From a virus: a stretch of 50,348 nucleotides of DNA. The DNA lies in the IMG/VR virus record IMGVR_UViG_3300020394_000989, positions 1 to 50,348 of that record. One strand, given 5' to 3'. Of this stretch, positions 12,352 through 17,457 are shown in pieces. The position numbers were made by a program, and so were the translations under genes. The notes under the pieces were generated by a model. The model saw only the letters and a list, made by a program, of their open reading frames with translations, did no database searches and was not told the origin of the DNA. Each line of letters opens with the position of its first letter. Positions within the stretch are counted from its first letter, which is position 1.

Positions 12352-12613
12352 TGACTACGTTAAGTGGAATCATTACAACAAAACTGAAGAGGGTTGGGTT
12401 TATTTTGTATCTGATGAATATATCAGTATAGAGATAGGAGTAAAGGATAAACCATATTGTCAGTACACAAAGGAAGAGAAACATAAAAAGATTCATGTTC
12501 TGGTAGTATGCCAAAGATGGTTTTGGGATGAATTAGAGTATGTGAAGAATAGGAGAGATAATGATATTTCAGACTATAAGTCACAGACCGGAAGATACCT
12601 AGATCCACAGTGA
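12329..12613 (+). CDS. Conserved cyanophage-type protein, 94 aa
   Basis: MPYSPRVDDYVKWNHYNKTE, then GWVYFVSDEYISIEIGVKDK and KHKKIHVLVVCQRWFWDELE form a pattern I associate with a frequent cyanophage family: a small beta-rich domain with an ending of basic and aromatic residues. ATG 12329 is chosen over TTG 12323. It overlaps the upstream gene by 23 bases. Function unknown. Confidence 0.7.
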   Translation: MPYSPRVDDYVKWNHYNKTEEGWVYFVSDEYISIEIGVKDKPYCQYTKEEKHKKIHVLVVCQRWFWDELEYVKNRRDNDISDYKSQTGRYLDPQ

Positions 12614-12660
12614 TTTTCTAAATACTTCCGAGGTTTCTTACGAGTGGGACAGCGCCCGAA

Positions 12661-12813
12661 ATGAATAAGACTTTCAAGCAATTTGTAGAAGGGATGTTAC
12701 CTAAGACTGAGAAGGGTATCAATAATGCAATGAAGAAAGGGTTGGATAAGTTAGATCAGAAGTATCAGAAAGAGTATGATGATAGGAAGTATCCGTTAGA
12801 TAAGAAAGCATGA
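12661..12813 (+). CDS. Small basic protein starting MNKTFKQFVEGM, 50 aa
   Basis: The N-terminus (KTFKQFVEG) resembles a leader-like helix that, in my knowledge of cyanophages, starts several proteins thought to be packaged in the head. The rest is Lys-rich (KTEKGINNAMKKGLDKLDQK). It stands between a 47-base gap and the large repeat region. No function can be assigned. Confidence 0.5.
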   Translation: MNKTFKQFVEGMLPKTEKGINNAMKKGLDKLDQKYQKEYDDRKYPLDKKA

Positions 12814-12897
12814 TAATTTGTAGTTAATGATACAGAAGTAATTAAAAAATAGGTTTTTAATATAGAAATAAATATAAAACTGTTTTTTTATTGTTAA

Positions 12898-12945
12898 AGT
12901 AACTGCTGAGTATCTGGGGAGTATCTACACAGTAACTGCTGAGTA
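12898..12945 (+). repeat. 15-bp direct repeat, two copies 33 bases apart
   Basis: AGTAACTGCTGAGTA occurs at 12898-12912 and 12931-12945. Between them, AGTATCT occurs twice. The 33-base spacing matches the common spacing of the downstream array. No function known. Confidence 0.75.
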
Positions 12946-12959
12946 AATCTTATAGAAAG

Positions 12960-13024
12960 GTGCCGGGGTGTTGTGAGTTTAGCGAGCGTATCATAAGGAG
13001 CGCAGTTTGTCAACACACGGGCAC
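12960..13024. repeat. 14-bp imperfect inverted repeat
   Basis: GTGCCGGGGTGTTG (12960-12973) pairs with CAACACACGGGCAC (13011-13024) at 12 of 14 positions across a 37-base loop. It could form a stem in RNA or a cruciform in DNA. No T-run follows, so it is not a standard terminator. Confidence 0.5.
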
Positions 13025-13098
13025 GCGAAAATCCACAGAAGGACACAAAGATCTCGACGAGTTATGTTATCATAGTGACACAATCTCGACTAGCAATG

Positions 13099-13106
13099 TA
13101 TAAATA
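13099..13106 (+). promoter_or_regulatory. T4-type late promoter motif TATAAATA
   Basis: An exact TATAAATA in the middle of the repeat array. No long ORF follows closely, only a 10-codon frame at 13108, so it may drive the gene at 13218, a small RNA or replication-related transcription. Tentative. Confidence 0.4.
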
Positions 13107-13163
13107 ATGGTTATGAATCTCGACGAGTATCATGTCTAGACGAGACACACATCTCGACTAGAC

Positions 13164-13192
13164 TTGCGCCTCGACGATATATCTGCTACAAT
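13164..13192 (+). promoter_or_regulatory. Sigma-70-like promoter within the array
   Basis: TTGCGC (13164-13169), 17 bases, TACAAT (13187-13192). A degenerate array copy lies between the two boxes and an exact copy lies just downstream at 13201. This is where a repressor would bind. Confidence 0.6.
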
Positions 13193-13217
13193 ACACAAGA
13201 ATCTCGACGAGAGCATT

Positions 13218-13397
13218 ATGTACGACGACTACGATCTCGACTATACAATGTATCACGACAATGCACATGATCTCGACGAGACATATGACATATGGGTGCA
13301 GTCATTTGCACACACACAACTAGATGAAGATCTCGACGAGGAGTATGCACGCGATGCGCAAGATTATGATGCGCTTGCGTATAAACATTATGCATGA
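13218..13397 (+). CDS. Small acidic repeat-encoded protein, 59 aa
   Basis: The ATG at 13218 gives MYDDYDLDYTMYHDNAHDLD; the protein is rich in Asp, Glu and Tyr, with repeated LDY/LDE units. Each LD unit is encoded by a copy of the DNA array (CTC GAC GAG reads Leu-Asp-Glu), so the protein partly results from repeat spread or the repeat is kept for DNA binding. The frame is open upstream to 13164, but the promoter at 13187 favours the later ATG. Strong acidity would suit a DNA-mimic or inhibitor; this is inference. It may not be a real protein. Confidence 0.5.
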   Translation: MYDDYDLDYTMYHDNAHDLDETYDIWVQSFAHTQLDEDLDEEYARDAQDYDALAYKHYA

Positions 13398-13403
13398 TAT
13401 AAT
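13375..13403 (+). promoter_or_regulatory. Sigma-70-like promoter for gene 13431
   Basis: TTGCGT (13375-13380), exactly 17 bases, TATAAT (13398-13403). It begins inside the end of the upstream small gene. Confidence 0.75.
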
Positions 13404-13430
13404 GTAGTACACTCACACATCTAGACGCCC

Positions 13431-13586
13431 ATGTATACACTTACTAAGCGCAAAGTACGTGTTATTCTAGACATCGAATGTTACGATGATCTAGACATCG
13501 AATCACTCGATTGGAATGATATCTTACACCTAGAAGGTGATGAGAATGTTGACACTACCATCGTGGATGATGACATCGACTGGTGA
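13431..13586 (+). CDS. Small acidic cyanophage-type protein, 51 aa
   Basis: MYTLTKRKVRVILDIECYDD, then DLDIESLDWNDILHLEGDEN. I associate the RKVRVILDIECYDDLDIE pattern with small proteins found in many T4-like cyanophages. It has its own promoter and a terminator after it. Two CTAGACATCG elements occur in the coding sequence, related to the upstream array. Function unknown. Confidence 0.7.
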   Translation: MYTLTKRKVRVILDIECYDDLDIESLDWNDILHLEGDENVDTTIVDDDIDW

Positions 13587-13613
13587 GTGTGCCGGTTCAA
13601 TAACCTAGACAAG

Positions 13614-13641
13614 ACCCCTTGCGACTTCGTTCGTGAGGGGT
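13614..13641 (+). terminator. Probable intrinsic terminator
   Basis: ACCCCT (13614-13619) pairs with AGGGGT (13636-13641), with partial inner pairing (CGA/TCG). The sequence after it (TATTGTCATTTT) is only moderately T-rich. Confidence 0.6.
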
Positions 13642-13699
13642 TATTGTCATTTTGTGGGTTGAGAATTCTCTTCACAAACTCCCCACCAAGTTATTGACA

Positions 13700-13921
13700 A
13701 TGAACAACACAATTCGCTTCATGTTTCAGACACTTAGTGTTCTGGCGATCTTGACAGAATTGATCGTAGATTTGGCAGTAAGTGTCATCGCCTTCGTGAT
13801 TGTGGTCTCTGAGTATGCATATGAAATTGCACAGATTGTTTACAGTGATCGTCACAACATTCTGGCGAAAGTAAACCAAACTCGTAACAACATTGGTTCA
13901 TACTTTGTGTATGCTGCTTGA
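13700..13921 (+). CDS. Small membrane protein, 73 aa
   Basis: MNNTIRFMFQTLSVLAILTE begins a long hydrophobic region (about residues 8-38, including LAVSVIAFVIVVSEYAY) that can cross the membrane once or as a hairpin. A polar tail follows (NILAKVNQTRNNIGSYFVYA). The ATG at 13700 is chosen; 13652 is in frame without support. TTGACA overlaps its start and another TTGACA follows its stop. Host inner membrane is the likely location; function unknown. Confidence 0.6.
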   Translation: MNNTIRFMFQTLSVLAILTELIVDLAVSVIAFVIVVSEYAYEIAQIVYSDRHNILAKVNQTRNNIGSYFVYAA

Positions 13922-14014
13922 TTGACAAGAATGTGTGCCAATAGTATTGGTGGCACAAACATTTACCATTCCATTCAAAATCGTGTATTGTAGTCAAAGT
14001 TGAGAAATTCACCA

Positions 14015-14143
14015 ATGGATGAGTTCACTTTCGACACTGATCTTTTCGCTGAGATTAATGATTCTCAGGCAGAAATCTTCGATGTTATTGAGGAGGAAAA
14101 GTTTGATGTAGAAAAATACATCAACGGCGAAACCGATTACTGA
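14015..14143 (+). CDS. Small acidic protein, 42 aa
   Basis: MDEFTFDTDLFAEINDSQAE, then IFDVIEEEKFDVEKYINGET. It is very acidic. Its coding sequence contains the first arm (14084-14104) of a 21-bp perfect inverted repeat whose second arm lies after the stop. Function unknown. Confidence 0.5.
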   Translation: MDEFTFDTDLFAEINDSQAEIFDVIEEEKFDVEKYINGETDY

Positions 14144-14181
14144 TACCAACTCAGAAACTTTTCCTCCTCAATAACATTTTT
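14084..14181 (+). terminator. 21-bp perfect inverted repeat, possible terminator
   Basis: Arm 1 (14084-14104, containing TGAGGAGGAAAAG) is the exact reverse complement of arm 2 (14155-14175, containing CTTTTCCTCCTCA), with a 50-base loop that includes the stop codon of the gene at 14015. ATTTTT follows (14176-14181). This may be a long-stem terminator, or an RNase processing or double-strand target site. Confidence 0.6.
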
Positions 14182-14183
14182 CA

Positions 14184-14435
14184 ATGCTTCGCAAAATCAC
14201 AGTTCACTCCGAAAATTCCATTCGTTTCACACCAAGAGCGAAGAAAATCACCCAGGAACTGAATGAGTATCGCCGTGCTAATGGTGAGGTTTCGTTGAAA
14301 GAAATGGCACGAATCTTCGGGTTGGGTGAAACAAATTGTACCCACTATTACTACGGCAAGCATTACTTTATTGATCATGATCATGGGCATGGTTGTTACA
14401 CACAAATGCGCCGGGGTGCGTGTGTTGATCTCTGA
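14184..14435 (+). CDS. Small protein with HTH-like segment, 83 aa
   Basis: A basic start (MLRKITVHSENSIRFTPRAK), a helix, then VSLKEMARIFGLGETNCTHY, which fits a helix-turn-helix of about 20 residues. The end is His-rich (HYFIDHDHGHGCYTQ) with a possible metal site. DNA binding is an inference; it might act on nearby repeats. No own promoter is obvious just upstream, so expression may depend on the long-stem element. Confidence 0.5.
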   Translation: MLRKITVHSENSIRFTPRAKKITQELNEYRRANGEVSLKEMARIFGLGETNCTHYYYGKHYFIDHDHGHGCYTQMRRGACVDL

Positions 14436-14451
14436 GGTAGTTTGAGTTACT

Positions 14452-14491
14452 TAGTGGGTGGGGAGTTAGTGTCACTAACTCTTTCCCACTA
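14452..14491 (+). terminator. Long hairpin before leader copy 1
   Basis: TAGTGGG pairs with CCCACTA, and GAGTTAGT pairs with ACTAACTC around a GTC loop, a stem of about 14-15 bp with a small bulge. It is followed by TTTGACA. It probably ends transcription of gene 14184 or separates units. Confidence 0.6.
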
Positions 14492-14617
14492 TTTGACACC
14501 CAGGTCGGCTGCCTGCCCACCTGCCCGATTGGCACAAGCAACCTTAAGGTTTTCTTCCGCAGTTCTGTATCACCACGAACTACCAAAATCCGCAGGGTGT
14601 GCCATCATAATGGCATG
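14489..14617 (+). repeat. Duplicated 129-bp leader, copy 1
   Basis: It matches 14823-14951 at a constant offset of 334 bases, over 80 percent identical by eye. It contains a 33-bp identical core (14527-14559) with the palindrome AACCTTAAGGTT (14540-14551). It ends at the start codon of the gene at 14615 and contains TTGACA near its beginning. A small hairpin GCCAT/ATGGC sits immediately before the ATG. Confidence 0.8.
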
Positions 14618-14797
14618 AAAACAAAAACACTTCTCTCCTCTCCTCAAACCCTGCAAGATCTTCAGGATTTTATGTTTGACACTATGGCATCCACAGAGAT
14701 GGCACTTGACTGGTTCTGCGACCGCTTTGATGTTTCTGCCACCGATGAGGTGATAGATTTTGTGGTTGATGCACACTTTGCCTTCTTCGGTGAGTGA
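14615..14797 (+). CDS. Small protein, 60 aa
   Basis: MKTKTLLSSPQTLQDLQDFM, then ASTEMALDWFCDRFDVSATD and an ending FAFFGE. It is helical and acidic. The upstream 129-bp leader is shared with the unrelated gene at 14949, so the two genes are probably co-regulated. A strong terminator follows at 14805. Function unknown. Confidence 0.6.
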   Translation: MKTKTLLSSPQTLQDLQDFMFDTMASTEMALDWFCDRFDVSATDEVIDFVVDAHFAFFGE

Positions 14798-14804
14798 TAC
14801 ATTG

Positions 14805-14828
14805 TAGGGGGATCATTTCCCCCTATTT
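14805..14828 (+). terminator. Intrinsic terminator after gene 14615
   Basis: A perfect 8-bp stem TAGGGGGA (14805-14812) / TCCCCCTA (14818-14825) with loop TCATT, followed by TTT. It runs directly into leader copy 2. Confidence 0.75.
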
Positions 14829-14951
14829 GACACCCAGGTCAGCCGCCCGACCACCCTCCCGATTGGCACAAGCAACCTTAAGGTTTTCTTCCGTAGTTTT
14901 GTATCACGATGAACTACAAAATCCTGGGATCTGTGCCATGCTTAAGGCATG
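14823..14951 (+). repeat. Duplicated 129-bp leader, copy 2
   Basis: Second copy of the leader at 14489-14617. Its palindrome AACCTTAAGGTT lies at 14874-14885. The sequence CATGC/GCATG forms a hairpin whose 3' arm contains the ATG of the gene at 14949. The element may regulate translation or carry an unrecognised promoter. Confidence 0.8.
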
Positions 14952-15197
14952 AACAAAACAAACCTTTCCGAATCTTCCTTCTACGTGCGCCGCACCTGGA
15001 CCACCTTCTCCGGTACGCCCGTTAAGATGGATCACGTTGGACCCTACCATGGGGATCAAGAGTACGCCGTCGCGATGCAGCGGAAGCACGACATGGATCG
15101 TGCGGTGCCTGCCACTGAGCAGATCACCAAGTGGGAGTGGGTTGATGGCGTAACTGCCATTGCCGACATTGTGTTCGGCACAGTGCCGATCGCCTGA
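14949..15197 (+). CDS. Small protein, 82 aa
   Basis: MNKTNLSESSFYVRRTWTTF, then a mixed-charge region (HGDQEYAVAMQRKHDMDRAV) and a hydrophobic end (TAIADIVFGTVPIA). It is GC-richer than genes on either side of the 14.4-16.3 kb block. The ATG lies in a hairpin of leader copy 2. No family recognised. Confidence 0.6.
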   Translation: MNKTNLSESSFYVRRTWTTFSGTPVKMDHVGPYHGDQEYAVAMQRKHDMDRAVPATEQITKWEWVDGVTAIADIVFGTVPIA

Positions 15198-15251
15198 TTT
15201 TCTTCAGGTTTCCCCGTTGACTTTCCTACCAATCCCGACTACCTTAAGGAT

Positions 15252-15428
15252 ATGAAATTTGATTCAAACGGCATCTTTGCCAGCACTCCCGAACTTGCTT
15301 CCATCGCCCTCCAGGTGCTGGAGCAGGAGAAGCGCGAGCGCGAACTGCGCCGCGAGTGGTTCACCAAGTGGAACGATTCCCGCCCTCAGGGAACGTTCGG
15401 CACCTGGAACATTTCCGACCGGCACTAA
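15252..15428 (+). CDS. Small charged protein, 58 aa
   Basis: MKFDSNGIFASTPELASIAL, then LQVLEQEKRERELRREWFTK and RPQGTFGTWNISDRH. The middle is a highly charged helix. CTTAAGGATAT before the ATG gives AAGGA as ribosome site within a CCTTAAGG motif. A possible promoter TTGACT (15219-15224) lies upstream. Function unknown. Confidence 0.6.
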   Translation: MKFDSNGIFASTPELASIALQVLEQEKRERELRREWFTKWNDSRPQGTFGTWNISDRH

Positions 15429-15446
15429 AACCGGCACAATGACCCC

Positions 15447-15475
15447 GGCGGTTCGCCGCCTCTACCGACTACAAT
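15447..15475 (+). promoter_or_regulatory. UUCG hairpin plus -10, cassette I
   Basis: GGCGG (15447-15451) / CCGCC (15456-15460) around a TTCG tetraloop, then 9 bases and TACAAT (15470-15475). The layout is the same as cassettes A-G. The ArdA-like gene at 15499 follows. Confidence 0.55.
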
Positions 15476-15498
15476 TCTCACATACCAAACAAACACAC

Positions 15499-15987
15499 AT
15501 GACCAACGCTCTCAAAGGAACCGAACTGCTCGACGCCATCCGTTCCATGGAAACCGCAACGCGATCTGAACAGTGCCTCTCCTGCGGTTACGTTCGCCAG
15601 GATGGCAAACCCGCATTCACTTCGTTCTTTGAAGCGATCCTGGAGGCGCGTGGCATCACCACCGCAGCGCAGGAGAAGGAAGAAATGCTCACAGAGTACA
15701 AAGATTCTGACGAACTGGAAACCCTGAAGGAACTTCTGGAGGTTGACTACAGCGTTGACGCGATCAAAGCGTTTGTTGAGTACTTCGGCACCGGGATGCT
15801 GGAGAGTTTCCAGGATTCCTTTCAGGGTGAGATGAGCGGGGCAGAGTTCGCTCAGCAGTTTACCGAAGACTGCTGGTGCACCGACATCCCCGGATTCGTG
15901 GAGGTGGATTGGGAAGCAACCTGGCAGAACCTGGAGCGTTACGACTACGCGGAGCAGGATGGGTTCATCTTCTGCTGTAACTTCTGA
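15499..15987 (+). CDS. ArdA-like antirestriction protein
   Basis: ArdA proteins are acidic DNA mimics that occupy type I restriction enzymes. The C-terminal half here (SVDAIKAFVEYFGTGMLESF, then FQDSFQGEMSGAEFAQQFTE, DIPGFVEVDWEATWQNLERY and a final GFIF) follows the ArdA layout of an acidic domain ending in a Tyr/Phe/Asp-rich stretch. At 162 residues it is close to the usual 165-170. The start MTNALKGTEL at 15499 matches the promoter at 15470; the frame is open upstream to 15259. The N-terminal CLSCGYVRQDGKPAF is less typical. Its strong negative charge supports DNA mimicry. It may defend the phage against host type I systems. Confidence 0.65.
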   Translation: MTNALKGTELLDAIRSMETATRSEQCLSCGYVRQDGKPAFTSFFEAILEARGITTAAQEKEEMLTEYKDSDELETLKELLEVDYSVDAIKAFVEYFGTGMLESFQDSFQGEMSGAEFAQQFTEDCWCTDIPGFVEVDWEATWQNLERYDYAEQDGFIFCCNF

Positions 15988-16001
15988 ATCCCTTAAGGTT
16001 T

Positions 16002-16036
16002 CGGGGGGTTCGTTCCCCCCGTTCGTGCTGTAGAAT
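16002..16036 (+). promoter_or_regulatory. Hairpin plus -10, cassette J
   Basis: CGGGGGG (16002-16008) / CCCCCCG (16015-16021) with loop TTCGTT, then 9 bases and TAGAAT (16031-16036). CCTTAAGGTT lies just upstream (15991-16000). The gene at 16061 follows. Confidence 0.55.
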
Positions 16037-16060
16037 TTGAACGTTCCAAACCAACCACCC

Positions 16061-16285
16061 ATGACCTCCTCCACCGAGAACCTGCTGAACATCGCCGCAG
16101 AACTGAACGCAGCAGGCAAGGAAGTGAAAATCCGCCGCCTGCGTACCTCCCACGGAACCAAGGCAAACCGCTACGCCGACCGCATTCGTGGTGGTTCCTC
16201 CCGCGTTCGCACCCATGGCGGAGCAGCAGGCAGCAGGGGAACCAGCATGACCACCAAGGCGAGCGCCCTGGCAGACGTGGGTTGA
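16061..16285 (+). CDS. Small basic Arg-rich protein, 74 aa
   Basis: MTSSTENLLNIAAELNAAGK, then VKIRRLRTSHGTKANRYADR and GSSRVRTHGGAAGSRGTSM. It is Arg- and Gly-rich, suggesting nucleic-acid binding. It is high in GC with host-like codons (CGC, GCC), suggesting a recent transfer from a Synechococcus-like genome. The ATG at 16061 fits the promoter. Function unknown. Confidence 0.6.
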   Translation: MTSSTENLLNIAAELNAAGKEVKIRRLRTSHGTKANRYADRIRGGSSRVRTHGGAAGSRGTSMTTKASALADVG

Positions 16286-16312
16286 CCGCAGCGTTCGTGC
16301 GTGGTAGGCAGT

Positions 16313-16345
16313 GCCCCCCTGGCGGGGGCGTTGCCGCCCGGCGGC
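16313..16345 (+). terminator. Double GC-rich hairpin at region boundary
   Basis: GCCCCC (16313-16318) / GGGGGC (16324-16329) is followed by GCCGC/GCGGC (16333-16345). No T-run follows, so it may be a processed or factor-assisted terminator. It marks the end of the GC-rich block. Confidence 0.5.
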
Positions 16346-16379
16346 GCGTATATAAAACGCTTAGGTACCATTAATCTAT

Positions 16380-16425
16380 AAAGTCTTGCTTTCGCGGGGT
16401 ATTTGTATAACACAAGACTTTTCTA
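16380..16425 (+). other. 9-bp inverted repeat with T-rich end
   Basis: AAAGTCTTG (16380-16388) pairs with CAAGACTTT (16413-16421), 24-base loop, followed by TTCTATATAAAA. It could be a second terminator before gene 16459 or its regulator. Two TATATAAAA stretches (about 16349 and 16425) are near-matches to late promoter sequences. No gene lies at 16286-16458. Confidence 0.4.
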
Positions 16426-16458
16426 TATAAAACAAAATGGAAAAAAGAAATACCTCTT

Positions 16459-16629
16459 ATGCAAAAAAATTCCGCAGAAAATTTTTCAACCATAGAAGTC
16501 GATCCTGTAACTGGTGAGTACGTGGTTATCATACCTGAGTGGGTTATTAGTGAATTCGGGTGGTATGAGGGCACAGGAGTCAATATGGAAGTAGAGAATG
16601 GTTGTATCGTAATAACCGAAGTAGAATGA
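16459..16629 (+). CDS. AbrB/MazE-like small protein, 56 aa
   Basis: The core IEVDPVTGEYVVIIPEWVIS, GWYEGTGVNMEVENGCIVIT has the swapped-hairpin AbrB/MazE pattern: strand, Tyr-x-hydrophobic-Ile-Pro, helix, Trp-x-x-Gly, two strands. Such proteins are DNA-binding regulators or antitoxins. No toxin gene is next to it, so a free-standing regulator is more likely. TTGACT of the next promoter overlaps its stop. The ATG at 16459 is the only sensible start. The fold is inferred from pattern. Confidence 0.6.
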   Translation: MQKNSAENFSTIEVDPVTGEYVVIIPEWVISEFGWYEGTGVNMEVENGCIVITEVE

Positions 16630-16658
16630 TTGACTCATACATGAGTTGATAGTATAAT
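16630..16658 (+). promoter_or_regulatory. Sigma-70 promoter for the glycosyltransferase unit
   Basis: TTGACT (16630-16635), exactly 17 bases, TATAAT (16653-16658). It is a near-consensus promoter, 39 bases before the ATG at 16698. Confidence 0.85.
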
Positions 16659-16697
16659 TAATAGTGAATCGATTCAAATTCAAACTTGACTTAAGTT

Positions 16698-17456
16698 ATG
16701 GCAAAAGGATTTACAGTAAAAGCAAAAACGCCCGTTGTGAAGAAAGAAACTACAGAATGGGATTATGACAAAGCTAGAGAGTTAATCAAAGGAAAGACAG
16801 TAGTATTCTGTTTACCTGGTAGAGGAGTATCATATACGTATCTAAAGAGTTTTGTTCAGTTATGTTTTGATCTAGTACAACATGGTGCTAGTATTCAGAT
16901 TTCACAAGATTATAGTTCAATGGTGAACTTTGCCCGATGTAAGTGTTTAGGTGCTAATGTTCTCCGTGGTCCAAATCAAATTCCATGGGATGGTAAATTG
17001 AAGTATGATTATCAATTATGGATTGATAGTGATATTGTATTCAATACTGAGAAGTTTTATCAATTAGTGTTGTTAGATAAGGATATTGCTTCTGGTTGGT
17101 ATTGTACTGAGGATGGAGTTACTACAAGTGTTGCTCATTGGATGGATGAGGAAGATTTCCGTTCTAATGGTGGAGTCATGAATCATGAAACACTTGAGAG
17201 TATTCAGAAGCGTAAGAAACCATTTACAGTTGACTATGCTGGATTTGGATGGTTACTTATCAAGCATGGAGTATTTGAACATGAGGGATTACCTTATCCT
17301 TGGTTTGCTCCTAAGATGCAGGTATTTGAATCTGGTGAGGTTCAGGACATGTGTGGAGAGGATGTAAGTTTCTGTCTTGATGCTAAGGAAGCAGGATTTG
17401 AGATTTGGTGTGATCCTCGTATCAGAGTTGGGCACGAAAAAACTCGCGTTATCTGA
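16698..17456 (+). CDS. GT-A type glycosyltransferase
   Basis: This 252-residue protein carries a DxD-type motif, WIDSD (residues 108-112), which in GT-A enzymes binds the nucleotide-sugar metal ion. It is preceded by an N-terminal strand KTVVFCLPGRGVSYTYLKS and SQDYSSMVNFARC, as in phage enzymes of this kind. A likely acceptor region is VDYAGFGWLLIKHGVFEHEG and CGEDVSFCLDAKEAGFEIWC, with conserved-looking Asp and Glu. It would modify a sugar or a nucleotide-linked acceptor (phage DNA, virion or host surface); which is unknown. Its own strong promoter lies upstream. Confidence 0.75.
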   Translation: MAKGFTVKAKTPVVKKETTEWDYDKARELIKGKTVVFCLPGRGVSYTYLKSFVQLCFDLVQHGASIQISQDYSSMVNFARCKCLGANVLRGPNQIPWDGKLKYDYQLWIDSDIVFNTEKFYQLVLLDKDIASGWYCTEDGVTTSVAHWMDEEDFRSNGGVMNHETLESIQKRKKPFTVDYAGFGWLLIKHGVFEHEGLPYPWFAPKMQVFESGEVQDMCGEDVSFCLDAKEAGFEIWCDPRIRVGHEKTRVI

Positions 17457-17457
17457 T

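Larger units (their letters stand above)
12814..13217. other. Non-coding regulatory or repeat region, 404 bases
   Basis: No plausible gene is present. It holds an AT-rich stretch (12830-12895), a 15-bp direct repeat, a large inverted repeat (12960-13024), the first copies of the ATCTCGACGAG array, and a perfect TATAAATA late-promoter match at 13099. The promoter for the gene at 13218 lies at its end. It could be an origin, a regulatory hub or a site of protein binding. Confidence 0.5.
13051..13340 (+). repeat. Phased ATCTCGACGAG repeat array
   Basis: Five exact copies of ATCTCGACGAG start at 13051, 13117, 13201, 13270 and 13330. Three ATCTCGACTA(G/T) copies start at 13083, 13151 and 13234. 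Degenerate copies are at about 13134, 13168 and 13219. Spacings between successive clear copies are mostly 17 or 32-36 bases. The core CTCG-A-CGAG is a palindrome around a central A, typical of a dimeric protein-binding site. Weaker TCTAGAC-type relatives continue to about 13500. The array spans a promoter and enters the gene at 13218. Confidence 0.8.

Noticed and set aside
13051-13340. CRISPR array interpretation of the ATCTCGACGAG repeats
   Set aside because: The repeats are only about 11 bases, spacings of 6-25 bases are too short for spacers, and no cas genes are present.
15478-16161. 227-codon minus-strand ORF across the ArdA-like gene
   Set aside because: It is a long open frame typical of the antisense of GC-rich genes; no start context and no family pattern.
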